From Apteryx mantelli (lineage: Eukaryota; Chordata; Aves; Apterygiformes; Apterygidae), in NCBI RefSeq assembly GCF_036417845.1, contig NC_090016.1, positions 62,001-126,000 on the forward strand: a stretch of DNA of 64,000 nucleotides. The letters run 5' to 3'. Made by a program: the position numbers and the translations under genes. The notes beneath the pieces were generated by a model that did no database searches, was not told the origin of the DNA, and was given only the letters and a program-made list of their open reading frames with translations. This document shows, piece by piece, positions 11,701-21,897 of the stretch (within the stretch, counting starts at the first letter, position 1; every line of letters begins with the position of its first letter).

Positions 11701-14700
11701 GGGGTTCCTGCCCCAGAGCGTCCTCCCAAGAGATTCTCCTGCCCCATAGCAACTTTCTGGGGGGGTTTCTGCCCCATAGCGTTCTCCCTGGGGAGGTTTC
11801 TGCCCCATAGAGAGCCCCTGGGAGCTTCTCCTGCCCCATAGCATGGCCTCCTGCCCCATAGTGTCCTCCCAAGAAGGTCTCCTGCCCCATAGCTGCCTCT
11901 CAGGGGGGTTCCTGCCCCATAGAGAGCCCCTAGGAGGTTCTCCTGCCCCATAGCATGGTCTTCTCCCCCAGAGCGTCCTCCCAAGAGATTCTCCTGCCCC
12001 ATAGCATGGCTTCCTGCCCCATAACTGCCTCCCTGGGGGGTTCCTGCCCCATAGCCACCTCCCAGGAGATTCTCCTGCCCCATAGCAACTTCCTGGGGGG
12101 GGTTCTGCCCCATAGCGTTCTCCCTGGGGGGTTTCTGCCCCATAGCGTCCTCCCAAGAGGTTCTCCTGCCCCATAGCATGGCTTCCTGCCCCATAGCTGC
12201 CTCCCCGGGGGGGTTCCTGCCCCAGAGCGTCCTCCCAAAAGATTCTCCTGCCCCATAGCATGGCTTCCTGCCCCATAGCTGCCTCCCCGGGGGGGTTCCT
12301 GCCCCATAGCCACCTCCCAGGAGATTCTCCTGCCCCATAGCAACTTCCTGGGGGGGGTTCTGCCCCATAGCGTTCTCCCTGGGGGGGGTTTATGCCCCAT
12401 AGCGTCCTCCCAAGAAGTTCTCCTGCCCCATAGCATGGCTTCCTGCCCCAGAGCTGCTTCCCCGGGGGGGTTCCTGCCCCATAGCCACCTCCCAGGAGAT
12501 TCTCTTGCCCCATAGCAACCTTCTGGGGGGGGTTCTGCCCCATAGCGTTCTTCCTGCAGGGGTTTCTGCCCCATAGAGAGCCCCTGGGAGCTTCTCCTGC
12601 CCCATAGCGTCCTTCTAAGACGTTCTCCTGCCCCATAGCCACTTCCTGGGGGGGGTTCCTGCCCCATAGCAACCTCCCAAAAGCTTCTCCTGCCCCATAA
12701 CATGGTCTCCTGCTCCATAGCCACCTCCCAAAAGGTTCTCCTGCCCCATAGCGTCCTCCCGGGGGGGGTTCCTGCCCCATAGAGAGCCCCTGGGAGCTTC
12801 TCCTGCCCCATAGCGTCCTCCCAGGAAGGTCTCCTGCCCCATAGCTGCCTCCCAGGGGGGTTCCTGCCCCATAGAGAGCCCCTGGGAGCTTCTCCTGCCC
12901 CATAGCATCCTCCCAAGAGATTCTCCTGCCCACACCCATAGCCACCTCCTGGGAGCCCATCCTTCCCATAAGAAGTTCTCCAGCCCCATAGAAAGACTCT
13001 CCACCCCCATAGTGACCTCCCCAGCCCCACAGCGACCCCCCCAGACCCATAGGGACCTCCCCAGCCCCATAGGGACCCACTCAGTCCTATAGCACCCCAA
13101 CCCAGCTACTATAGGGACGTTCTCCAGCCCCACACAGACACTCCCCAACCCCACAGGGCCCCCCTCCTGCCCCATATGGACCCCCCAGCCCCATAGCGCC
13201 CTCCCCCAGCCCCATAGCGCCCCCCCCAGCCCCATAGAGAACTCCCAGCCCCATAGAGATCTTCATCCTACCTACCATAGGAAAGTTCTCCACCCCCATA
13301 GAGCCCCTCTCCTGCCCCATATGGACCCCCCAGCCCCATAGCGACCCCCCCCCCGCCCCATAGCGCCCCCCCGCTCACCGAGGGCGATGGCGCCCCACCA
13401 GGGCAGCCCCCCGTCGAGGTGCAGCGTCTGCAGCAGGTTCTGCACCAGCCCCACGGGGCTGTAGCCGCCCAGGCCCAGCTCCTCCAAGCCCCACGGCGGC
13501 GTCCCCCTGCCCCACGGCGGCGGCGGCGGCATCGGCCGCGTCCCCCCCCTGCCCCACGGCGGCGGCGGCGGCGGCGCCTTCTTCCGCGGGGGCTGTGGGG
13601 GCTGAAATGGGGGGATGGGGGGGGGTAAGGGGGGGTAAGGGGGCTGCCCCACGGAGGGGCAAGGTGGGGGGGGCGGGGCTGCCCCATAGATGCTCCCCCC
13701 GCCCAATCCTGCCCCATGGATCCCCAAGATGCCCCCCAATCCGAACCCCATCTGCCCCCCAGACCCCCATTTTTGCCCCCCAGACCCCCATTCTGCCCCC
13801 CAGGTCCCCCAATCTGCCCCCCAGAGACCCCGTTCTGCCCCCCACCTGCCCCCAGACCCCCATTTTTGCCCCCCAGACCCCCATTCTGCCCCCAGGTCCC
13901 CCAATCTGCCCCCCAGAGACCCCGTTCTGCCCCCCACCTGCCCCAGACCCCCATTTCTGCCCCCCAGACCCCCATTATGCCCCCCAGACCCCCATTTTTG
14001 CCCCCAGGTCCCCCAATCTGCCCCCCACCTGCCCCCAGACCCCCATTTTCACCCCCCAGACCCCTATTTTTGCCCCCAGAGCCCCCGTTCTGCCCCCCAC
14101 CTGCCCCAGACCCCCATTTTTGCCCCCCTGAGCACCATTTTTGCCCCCAGACCCCCATTTCTGCCCCCCAGGTCCCCCAATCTGCCCCCCACCTGCCCCT
14201 AGACCCCCATTCTCCCCCCAGAGACCCCCATCTGCCCCCCAGAGACCCTCTCAGACCCCCTATCTGCCCCCCATCTGCCCCCCAGACCCCCAATTAGTCC
14301 CCTAGTGCCCCCAATCTGCCCCCCAGAGCCCCTAATCTGCCCCCCCCAGGTCCCCTCATCCTGCCCCATGGATCCCCCATCTGCCCCTCAGACCCCCATT
14401 CTTGCCCCCCAGAGCCCCCATTCTGCCCCCCAGGTCCCCCAATCTGCCCCCCACCTGCCCCCAGACCCCCATTTCTGCCCCCTCCGAGCCCCATTTTCAC
14501 CCCCCGAGCCCCATTTTTGCCCCCCAGACTCCCATTTCTGCCCCCCAGAGCTTCCGTTCTGCCCCCGTTCTGCCCCAGACCCCCATTTCTGCCCCCCCAA
14601 GCCCCGTTTTCACCCCCCAGAGCCCCCGTTCTGCCCCCCACCTGCCCCAGACCCCCATTTCTGCCCCCCAGAGCCCCCGTTCTGCCCCCCACCTGCCCCC

Positions 14701-15515
14701 AAACCCCTGTTCTGCCCCCCAGGTCCCCCAATCTGCCCCCCACCTGCCCCCAAACCCCTGTTCTGCCCCCCAGGTCCCCCAATCTGCCCCCCACCTGCCC
14801 CCAGACCCCCATTTCCGCCCCCCCCGAGCCCCATTTTCGCCCCCCCCCTCACCTGGGCGCCGGGGGCGGTGCCAAGGGCGCGGGGGGCGGTGCCCAGCCC
14901 CAGGAGGGGCCTGTGGGGCAGGAGGGGCCCCCGCGGGGCCTGCGGGGGGCGGGCGGGGGGGAAGAGAATGACGTCAGAGCTCCCCCGGTGACATCATCAC
15001 CCGGCGCCGCCGCCTCGCTCGTTCCCCTTCCCCCCCCCCGACCTCGGCGGCGCCAGGTTTGGGGTTACCCCCCACAAGGTCATGACCTCTTTGACGTCAT
15101 CAGCACGCGCACCCCCCCAAATACGGTGTACTAATGAGCTATGACGTCGCTATTTTGCACAATGACGTCATACAGTATAAAAAATGGGGATAATTCAAGG
15201 ATAAATATGGAAAAGATTAAAGCTCACGCAGCCCACCCGGCCTCCCCCTCCCTCCCGCGGGCGGGGCTCGCCGTGACGTCACGCTGCGCATGACGTCATC
15301 AGGGGGGAAAGAAACTGCACGTGTGTGTGGGGGGCAAATGGGAAGGGGGAATCCCCCTCCCCCAACCGGTGTGGGTCTCGCCGCTTCCCCCCCCTTTTCC
15401 CCGCGGCGTGACGTCACCGCCGGGCCGTGACGTCACGCCGGACCCCCCCCCGACGCACCTGTAGCCGCAGGGCCCGGAGCAACGGCCGGAGCCGCGGAGC
15501 CGCCGCCGCCATCAT
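2727..15515 (-). CDS. OXA1L: Mitochondrial inner membrane insertase OXA1L, complete, 10 coding exons
   Basis: Oxa1/YidC/Alb3-family insertase of the inner mitochondrial membrane. It receives nascent chains from the mitoribosome and inserts them into the membrane. Exons are 15515-15459, 14939-14853, 13601-13379, 11101-10958, 9822-9737, 8686-8522, 6893-6789, 5250-5088, 3496-3416 and 2824-2727: 1209 nt, every junction in phase, 402 aa (human about 435). Matches to remembered human sequence include [73 protein letters not shown] and the C-terminus [12 protein letters not shown]...KRPWKDTLG. Five hydrophobic segments fit the family fold: end of exon 3 into exon 4, exon 6 (two), exon 7 and exon 8. 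Exon 3 has a coding repeat (PPPPPWGRG). The start is the first of two adjacent ATGs; an Arg- and Leu-rich presequence follows. No frame break was seen. Confidence 0.97.
2878..5075. repeat. 14-15 bp array, cores CCTCGTGCAAGAC and CCTTGTGCAAAAC
   Basis: Two blocks (2878-3405 and 3545-5075) of the same family split by OXA1L exon 9. The second block has about a hundred units. Neither strand has stops for long stretches, which creates false giant reading frames. Confidence 0.95.
5325..6365. repeat. About 18-bp array, core TCCTCGTGCAAGGAA
   Basis: Related to the array on its left. The unit lengthens and alternates TCGTGCAAGG and TTGTGCAAGG. It lies in OXA1L intron 7. Confidence 0.95.
6526..6671. 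repeat. Two extra copies of the OXA1L exon 7 3' end with donor site
   Basis: 6526-6567 and 6631-6671 repeat the last part of exon 7 and its GTGAGTGAG donor, lacking about 20 bases that code the middle of the membrane segment. The true copy is at 6783-6843. Elsewhere 6365-6780 is CCCCGCCCCC-rich. Confidence 0.85.
6950..8480. repeat. Degenerate array, core TCTATAGGGTCTATAAGG
   Basis: Unit about 28-30 bp with GGCCCCCAGGGTT between cores. It fills OXA1L intron 6. Confidence 0.9.
8725..9735. repeat. Minisatellite CCGGACGCCTGGGCCCC, OXA1L intron 5
   Basis: About fifty units; opposite orientation to the MRPL52 arrays. Three GGGAACCCCCCAAAGGGTC inserts interrupt it. Confidence 0.95.
9830..10955. 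repeat. Degenerate C-rich array, core AAGCCCCACCCCCTCCC
   Basis: Loose repeats of CCCGCCCCC and CCAGCAG blocks in OXA1L intron 4. No gene seen. Confidence 0.8.
11170..13370. repeat. Higher-order array, core CTCCTGCCCCATAGC
   Basis: About 20-bp subunits (CATAGCATGGCTTCCTGCC, AGCGTCCTCCCAAGAG) arranged in longer units of roughly 80-130 bp; decays to CCCCATAGGGACC after 12960. It fills OXA1L intron 3. Confidence 0.92.
13605..14850. repeat. Array, core CAGACCCCCATTTTTGCC
   Basis: About 20-bp C-rich units, alternating with CAGGTCCCCCAATCTGCC, in OXA1L intron 2. Confidence 0.9.
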
Positions 15516-15600
15516 CGCGGCTGTGCACATGGGGGGGGAGGAAGCAGCTGCTCTGCGCATGCGCGGCGCCGCCGCGAAGCCGCCGCCGCCGCCATGGCGG
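14969..15600 (-). promoter_or_regulatory. OXA1L promoter and first intron with TGACGTCA sites
   Basis: Perfect palindromic CRE/ATF sites TGACGTCA occur at 14969, 15092, 15163, 15274, 15291, 15409 and 15428, with an eighth at 15745 on the far side of the start. Near-matches TGACGTCG lie at about 15142 and 15643. The sites flank exon 1 of OXA1L and the divergent plus-strand CpG island. Regulation by CREB/ATF factors is an inference from motif density only. The intron around 15130-15220 is the only AT-richer stretch here. Confidence 0.55.
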
Positions 15601-15768
15601 GTGAGGGCTGCCCTCGAGTGGGCGTGTCCCGGCGCGCTGGTGACGTCGGCGAGGCGGGAAGGCGGGCGGGCGCCGCCGCGAAGCCGCCGCCGCCGCCATA
15701 GCGGGTGAGGGCTGCCCTCGAGGGGGCGTGGCCTGGCGCGCTGGTGACGTCAGCGAGGCGGGAAGGCG

Positions 15769-15780
<12 letters not shown>
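15590..15780 (+). repeat. Duplicated CpG-island segment with a lost ATG
   Basis: About 115-120 bp is present twice in tandem. The first copy holds GCCGCCATGGCGG followed by the donor-like GTGAGG; the second has ATAGCGG in place of the ATG. Both then carry GGGCTGCCCTCGAG and a TGACGTC motif. The segment lies in the divergent promoter of OXA1L and the plus-strand gene and may be its duplicated 5' end. Confidence 0.7.
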
Positions 15781-15799
<19 letters not shown>

Positions 15800-15805
<6 letters not shown>

Positions 15806-16020
15806 TTTTGAGGCGCCGCCGGCCGGGCGCGGCGGGCGGTTGCGCCCCTTCATCGCCGCCACCTTCCTCCTCCTCCTTCTCCGCCGCCCAGAACCGGGTT
15901 AAGGGGAAAGGGAACCGGGGGGGGGAAAAGGGGGGTGTCTGCGGCTTCCCCGCTTGCTCGCTGCCGGCTTTCCCCCGCCCCGTTAACCATCGGCCTCGGA
16001 GGTAGGCCCCGAGCAGCCCC
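15800..16020 (+). promoter_or_regulatory. CpG island and probable non-coding first exon of the plus-strand gene
   Basis: CpG-dense sequence just right of the CCG run, followed by C-rich intron-like repeats. Because the next recognisable exon begins with an acceptor at 17849, a non-coding first exon should lie about here. Its borders cannot be fixed from sequence alone. Confidence 0.4.
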
Positions 16021-16129
16021 TCCCCCGCCGCTCCCTGAGGTAGCTGCCCCCATCCCCCCCCCCCAAGGTCCCTCTCGGGACCCTCCCAAGTCGGGGCTGC
16101 CCCCCCCCCCCCCGCGCTAAAATTCATCC

Positions 16130-17480
16130 TGGGACCCCCCTAGTTCCTCTTGAGATGCTTCTAAATCTGCTCTAGGGCTTCCCAGAGCTCTCTTGGGTTT
16201 TTAAATCACTCTGGGATCTCTTAGATCCCTCCTGGGACTCCCCAGTTCCTCCTGAGGGGCCCCTAAACCCACTCTGGGGCTCCCCAGAGCCTTCCTGGGC
16301 CTCCAAATCCCCCAGGGATCTCTTGGATCCCTCCTGGGGCCCCCCAGTTCCTCCTGAGGGGCCCCTAAACCTACTCTAGGGCTCCCCAGCGCCTTCCTGG
16401 GCTTCCAAATCCACCCTGGGATCTCTTGGATCCCTCTTGGGCCCCCCAAATCCCCCCTGGGATCTCCTAGATCCTTCCTGGGGTTCCCAAATCCCCCCTG
16501 GGATCTCTTGGATCTCTCCTGGGACCCCCCAGTTCCTCCTGAGGGGCCCCTAAACCTACTTTGGGGCTCCCCAGAGCCTTCCTGGGCCTCCAAATCCACC
16601 CTGGGATCTCTTAGATCCCTCTTGGGCCCCCCAAATTCCCCCTGGGATCTCCTAGATCTTTCCTGGGGTTCCCAAATCCCCCCTGGGATCTCCTAGATCC
16701 TTCCTGGGGTTCCCAAATCCCCCCTGGGATCTCCTAGATCCTTCTTGGGGTTCCCAAATCCTCCCTGGGATCTCTTGGATCTCTCCTGGGACCCCCCAGT
16801 TCCTCCTGAGGGGCCCCTAAACCTACTCTGGGGCTCCCCAGAGCCTTCCTGGGTCTCCAAATCCACCCTGGGATCTCCTAGATCTCTCCTGGGACCCCCA
16901 AATCCACCCTGGGATCTCTTGGATCTCTCCTGGGACCCCCCCAGTTCCTCCTGAGGGGTCCCTAAACCTACTCTAGGGCTTCCCAGTGCCTTCCTGGGCC
17001 CCCCAAATTCCCCCTGGGATCTCCTAGATCCTTCCTGGGGTTCCCAAATCCTCCCTGGGATCTCTTGGATCTCTCCTGGGACCCCCCAGTTCCTCCTGAG
17101 GGGCCCCTAAACCTACTCTGGGGCTCCCTAGAGCCTTCCTGGGTCTCCAAATCCACCCTGGGATCTCCTAGATCTCTCCTGGGACCCCCAAATCCTCCCT
17201 GGGATCTCTTGGATCTCTCCTGGGACCCCCCCAGTTCCTCCTGAGGGGCCCCTAAACCTACTCTAGGGCTTCCCAGAGCTTTCCTGGGCCTCCAAATCCC
17301 CTCTGGGATCTCCTAGATCCTTCCTGGGGTTCCCAAACCCCCCTGGGATCTCCTAGATCCTTCCTGGGCCCCCCAAATCCCCCCTGGGATCTCCTAGATC
17401 CTTCCTGGGGTTCCCAAATCCCCCCCGGGATCTCCTAGATCCTTCCTGGGGTTCCCAAATCCTCCCTGGGCCCCCCAGGG
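16130..17480. repeat. Intronic array, core GGGATCTCCTAGATCC
   Basis: Degenerate tandem array, unit roughly 35-50 bp, alternating CCCAAATCCCCCCTGGG, TCCTAGATCC and CCCAGTTCCTCCTGAGG blocks. It fills the first intron of the plus-strand gene. The rest of this intron to 17849 is C-rich without a clear unit. Confidence 0.85.
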
Positions 17481-17849
17481 TCTCCTGAGATCTCCCTGAT
17501 AGGGGTTGGGACCCCCCAAATCCACTGTGGGGCTCCACAGACCTCTTCTGGGTCCCTAAAATTCCCACTGGGATCCCCCAGATCCCTCTGAGGATTCCTA
17601 AGTTGTGGGCTGGGAGCCCCAAACTCACCTGAGACCCCCCCAGATGGGGGCCGGGACCCCCCAAACACCCCCCGGGACCCCCAAATCCCCCCTGGGACTC
17701 CCCAAATCCCCCCTGGGGCCCCCCAAACCCCCTCCAGAGCCCCCCAACCCCCCCCTTCCTCGGTGGGGGGGGGGGGAACCTATTTATGCTTCGTTAACCC
17801 CCGACCTCGTTAACACCCCGTTTCTTTTCTTCCCCCCCCCCCCCAACAG

Positions 17850-18675
17850 GTCATGGCGGAGCCCCCCGAACCCGAATCCGGCCCCCCCGAACCCGAATCC
17901 GGCCCCCCCGCGCCCCCGGAGGGGGCCGAACCGTCGACGTCGCCCCCGGGGGAGGCCGAACCGTCACCCCCGGAGGGGGCCGAGCCGTCGGTGTCGCCCC
18001 CGGGGGGCTCGAAACTGCCGCCCCCGGGGGGCTTGAAACCGCCGTCATCACCCCCGGGGGGCTCGAAACTGCCACCCCCGGGGGGCTCAAAACCGCCACC
18101 CTTGGGGGGCTCGAAACCGCCGCCGTCACCCCCGGGGGAGTCGAAACCGCTGCCCCCGGGGGGCTCGAAACTGCCACCCCCGGGGGGCTCGAAACCGCCA
18201 CCGTCACCCCCGGGGGAGTCGAAACCGCCACCCTTGGGGGGCTTGAAACCGCCGCCGTCACCCCCGGGGGAGTCGAAACCGCTGCCCCTGGGGGGCTCGA
18301 AACTGCCACCCCCGGGGGGCTCGAAACCGCCACCGTCACCCCCGGGGGAGTCAAAACCGCCGCTGTTGCCCCTGGGGGGCTCGAAACCGCCGCCGTCACC
18401 CCCAGGGGAGTCGAAACCGCCACCGTCACCCCCGGGGGAGTCGAAACCGCCGCCGTTGCCCCCGGGGGGGTCCGAACCGCCGCCGCAGCCCCCGGGGGGG
18501 TCGTCGTCGGCGGATTTCGGGGCGCTGCGGGCGGCGCTGGAGGCGGCGCTGGCCCGCGACCCCCGGCGACGCGACCCCCCCGGCCCTGGCGCCCGCCCTG
18601 GCCGCCCCCCTGCCCCCCCCGGCCAAGTGCCGTTACCTGGACGGAGCCAAACTGCTGCGCGACAACTTGCGCCCG
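17850..18675 (+). CDS. Unrecognised plus-strand gene, proline-rich repeat exon (partial)
   Basis: I do not recognise this gene. An exon begins after the acceptor CCCCCCAACAG and ATG is at 17853 (MAEPPEPESG). From about 18000 to 18480 it is a coding minisatellite, roughly 27-bp units giving PPGGSK, PPGESK and LPPPGG repeats. After residue 210 the sequence looks like a folded protein: SADFGALRAALEAALARDP, then KCRYLDGAKLLRDNLRP up to a GTACCG donor. Those two blocks are in different frames; dropping one C from the seven-C run near 18580 would join them, so a homopolymer error is likely. The next exons should lie rightward but the intron runs into a 200-N gap, and nothing beyond the gap continues the protein. 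It is divergent from OXA1L. Splice sites and the conserved-looking tail support a real gene; its function is unknown. Confidence 0.55.
18000..18480 (+). repeat. Coding minisatellite in the unknown plus-strand gene
   Basis: Units of about 27 bp (core CCCCCGGGGGGCTCGAAAC) keep the frame and code PPGGSK-like repeats. GTCACC and CTTGGGGGG variants alternate. Confidence 0.9.
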
Positions 18676-18679
18676 GTAC

Positions 18680-19081
18680 CGTCCCGGGGGGGGGGGGGGT
18701 GTTGTTTTTGGGGGGGTCTGGGGGGCAATGGGGGTCTGGGGGGGTATTTGGGGATTCTGGGGGGGTGTTTGGGGGGTCTGGGGGGGGCAATGGGTGGTCT
18801 AGAAGGGTAATGGGGGGGTCTGGGAGGGTGATTTGGGGCTGGGGGGGGTCAATGGGGGGGTCCGGGGGGTGTTTGGGGGGCCTGGAGGGCAATTGGGGGG
18901 GCAATAGGGGGCCTGGGGGGGTATTTTGGGGATCTGGGAGGGAATAGGGAGTCTGGGGGGGCAATGGGGGGCATCTGGGGGGGGCAATAGTGGGTCTGGG
19001 GGGGTATTTGGGGATCCGGGGGGCAATGGGGGACATCTGGGGGGGGGCAATAGCAGGTCTGGGGGGGTATTTGGGGAGCCA
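18680..19081. repeat. G-rich intronic repeat, core GGTCTGGGGGGGTATTTGG
   Basis: Degenerate G-rich tandem repeat downstream of the donor at 18676. It runs straight into the assembly gap. Confidence 0.8.
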
Positions 19082-19281
19082 NNNNNNNNNNNNNNNNNNN
19101 NNNNNNNNNNNNNNNNNNNNNNNNNNNNNNNNNNNNNNNNNNNNNNNNNNNNNNNNNNNNNNNNNNNNNNNNNNNNNNNNNNNNNNNNNNNNNNNNNNNN
19201 NNNNNNNNNNNNNNNNNNNNNNNNNNNNNNNNNNNNNNNNNNNNNNNNNNNNNNNNNNNNNNNNNNNNNNNNNNNNNNNNN
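19082..19281. other. Assembly gap, 200 N
   Basis: Exactly 200 undetermined bases, the standard size for a gap of unknown length. Order and distance across it are not proven by the sequence, and the plus-strand gene is cut here. Confidence 0.99.
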
Positions 19282-19580
19282 TGGCGCGGGCGCCCCGAAA
19301 CCCCCCGAATTCACCCAAAAGGGAGGGGCCCCCAAAGAGCCCCAAAACGCCCCAAATTCGGGACCGCAGAAAAGGGGGAGCCTCGAAATTGCCTGAAAAC
19401 GCCCCAAATTCGGGACCGCAGAAAAGGGGCAGCCTCGAAATTGCCTGAAAACGCCCCAAATTCGGGACTGCAGAAAAGGGGCAGCCTCGAAATTGCCTGA
19501 AAACGCCCCAAATTCGGGACCGCAGAAAAAGGGGAGCCTCGAAATTGCCTGAAAACGCCCCAAATTCGGGAGCCCCGAAA
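19282..19580. repeat. About 52-bp tandem repeat, core TTCGGGACCGCAGAAAA
   Basis: Five or so well-conserved units, each with TCGAAATTGCCTGAAAACG after the core. The array stands at the right side of the gap and is unlike the arrays on its left. No gene was seen to 19640. Confidence 0.9.
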
Positions 19581-19639
19581 TACAGGGACCCCCGAAAGTC
19601 CTGAAAATCACCCCAAAATCGGGATCCCCCCCCCCAAAT

Positions 19640-20690
19640 TTGAAGTCTAAAACCGCCCTAATTAAACCTCTTATTAATTAGCTAGCAAGGAATTAAATAA
19701 TCTTATTAATGAGCTGGGACAGGGATTAATTAAGTCTCTTAAATATATTAAGTTAAATAAATAATCGGCTTAAATTACACATTAAATATATTAACCCGGT
19801 TTATAAGATATTAAATACAATTTAATATTCTAAATAAAGGCAATTAATTAATTAGAGCCCACGACAATTAATTTTGCGACTGCGCCCCTCTGAGGCGCTA
19901 ATTACAGCACAAGTCAATTAGAATAAATCAATTAGAAGAACTAATTTCAACTATTTAATCGACAAATTAACAGAGTTTGCTATTAATTAACCACAAAAAT
20001 TTAACTTATTAATTAAGCAGGATAAATCAACCTCTTAAAACCCAGCAGCAAAGCCGGAACTAACAGGAATTATTTATTCTAATATTACAATGTTCCACTA
20101 ATTAACCAAATATGTTAAAGCTTCTATTAATGAAAGCATTAAATTTCCTTACACAGACTAAGAAAACTAATTAACAATTAATGCCGCTATAAGTTAAAAT
20201 ACTAGTTAAAATACTAATTAAAGTTAACTCCAAGATAAATAATACTAATAAGTTAGTAGATGAATTAAAAAGAGGCAATTAAAACCTTTCAATCACTAAA
20301 ACTACTCTAACTGCTAATTAAGCTAATTAAGCTAATTAAGCTAATGAACAATTATTTAAAGCAGATAAAACGCACAGATTAGGCTTAAAAAGAATTAACT
20401 CGGTGACTTATTTAATCTTCTTTTTGAGCAAAATAAGCTATTTATAACCCAAAGCTGCCGGAATCGCCTCGGTTAATGAGGAGTCGCGCTAATTACACCC
20501 CCCCCCCTCCGCGCTAATTAGCCTCGACGGAAAGGAGCTAATTAAAGCTGAAGTAATTAATCCCGCCCTCGTCTCTAATTAGTTCGCCCCGCCTACGAGC
20601 ACAGAGAAAGGGTCCCGAACAGGTTAGGAAAAGGGAGGTTAATGAGCCAGGGGCGTTAATTAGGGCTAATTAGCGCCGCTAATGAGCGAT
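19640..20690. other. AT-rich island dense in TAATTA / TTAATTAA
   Basis: Composition changes abruptly from C/G-rich to AT-rich for about 1 kb. TAATTA, TTAATTAA and GCTAATTAAG recur dozens of times, partly as short direct repeats near 20320-20345. No long frame, no transposon ends and no RNA fold was recognised. It lies downstream of the minus-strand TATA box at 20758, so it could be transcribed as non-coding RNA. It could also be a regulatory island or a decayed simple repeat. Confidence 0.6.
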
Positions 20691-20757
20691 GCCAGCGCCG
20701 CCTCCCGCCGCCACCGCCGCCGCCCTCGAAGAAAAGAGGCGGTGCCCGCCCTCCGCC

Positions 20758-21155
20758 TTTTATAACCTCGCCTCGTCCCGCCCCCCGCGCCCGCTCCGAC
20801 CAATAGGAAGCTTTCCCACCTCAGGCGCGCTCGCCAATCAGCGGCTTTGTTTACCTCCCGGCACGCGGGAGAAGCTGCCGCCCGCCCCAGTGACAGCAGA
20901 AGGGGCCCGGCGGCCAATCAGAGCGCGACTCCCCCCCCCCCTCCCTTCCCGCTCCCCGCCCTCCAATCAGAACGGGGGCGGGGGGGAGCCCACGTGGGAC
21001 CGCACCCCTCCCTCCCAGTCTTCTCCTCCAGCCAATCGGGTGGAGGTTCTCTTCGCTCCGCCCCCCCCTCCCGCCGCCTCCTGGCCCCGTCACGTGCCGC
21101 GGAGACTGCGGCGGGCAGCCAATGGGAGGCGCTCCGCCTTCCGCCGCGGGCCAAT
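20758..21155 (-). promoter_or_regulatory. TATA box behind seven CCAAT boxes
   Basis: TATAAAA reads on the minus strand at 20764-20758. Seven CCAAT pentamers, all in the same orientation (CCAAT on plus, ATTGG on minus), start at 20800, 20834, 20914, 20963, 21032, 21119 and 21151; several carry the NF-Y-like CCAATCAG context. Two CACGTG E-boxes (about 20991 and 21091) lie among them. Together these suggest a strong minus-strand promoter with a start near 20730, but the same region may also drive a plus-strand transcript. No coding gene is recognised on either side. Confidence 0.55.
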
Positions 21156-21249
21156 CGGGAGGCGCCGCGCCTTTCCCGCCAATTCTCCTCAGGGAGCGGG
21201 CGACGCTCGTTGGCGGGCGCGGTGTGAGGGAGAGGCGACGTCGCGGTGG

Positions 21250-21610
21250 GGGGGGGGGGACACACAGAGGGGACAAGGGGGGGGGACAGCGGGGATTGGG
21301 GGGGGACAGGGGGGTTGGGGGGACGGAGGGGACCGGGGGGGACATGGGGGAATTGGGGGGGGGGGACACGGGGGTGACGGGGGAGTGGGGCTGAGGGGGG
21401 GGGGGATCGGGGGATATGGGGGGGACACGGGGGGGGTGACAGGGGGGTTAGGGGGACCGGGGGGACAGGGGGGGACACGGAGGAATTTGGGGGGGACACA
21501 GGGGTGACGGGGGAGTGGGGCTGAGGGGGGGGATCAGGGGATATGGGGGGACGCAGGGGGGTGACGGGGGGCAGAGGGGACGTGGGGGGGGACACGGGGG
21601 GGGTTCCCGC
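21250..21610. repeat. G-rich repeat, core GGGGGACACGGGGGTGAC
   Basis: Degenerate G-rich array between the CCAAT promoter and the IRF9 poly(A) signal. No gene is visible in it. Confidence 0.8.
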
Positions 21611-21674
21611 ACACGCGTGTTCCCGCCCCGGCCCCACACGGACGCCGCTGCCGCCACCGCCGGCTGCTCCCGCC

Positions 21675-21680
21675 TTTATT
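21675..21680 (-). terminator. IRF9: Poly(A) signal of IRF9
   Basis: AATAAA on the minus strand, about 217 nt past the IRF9 stop codon. Confidence 0.75.
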
Positions 21681-21897
21681 CACGTGGGGCGCGCGGCCCC
21701 CCCCTGCCCCACACGCGTCTGCTCTGGCTGCTCTGCCCCACGGCGGCCCGGCCCCACAGCGGCCGCGAAGGCAGGTGAGCAGGCGCCGGGGGGGCGGGGG
21801 GGGATGTCGCCGTGGGGCTGAGGTGGGGGTCGCCGTGGGGCTGGGATCGCCGTGGGGCTGGGGGGGAGGGGCGTGGCGCAGGAAGCCCCGCCCCCCT

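Noticed and set aside
17853-18947. One long coding frame through 18947
   Set aside because: The frame crosses a good donor at 18676 and continues into G-rich intronic repeat; the protein-like tail before the donor is in another frame.
19640-20690. A transposon or old virus copy in the AT-rich island
   Set aside because: No terminal repeats, target-site duplication, or recognisable protein fragment was seen.
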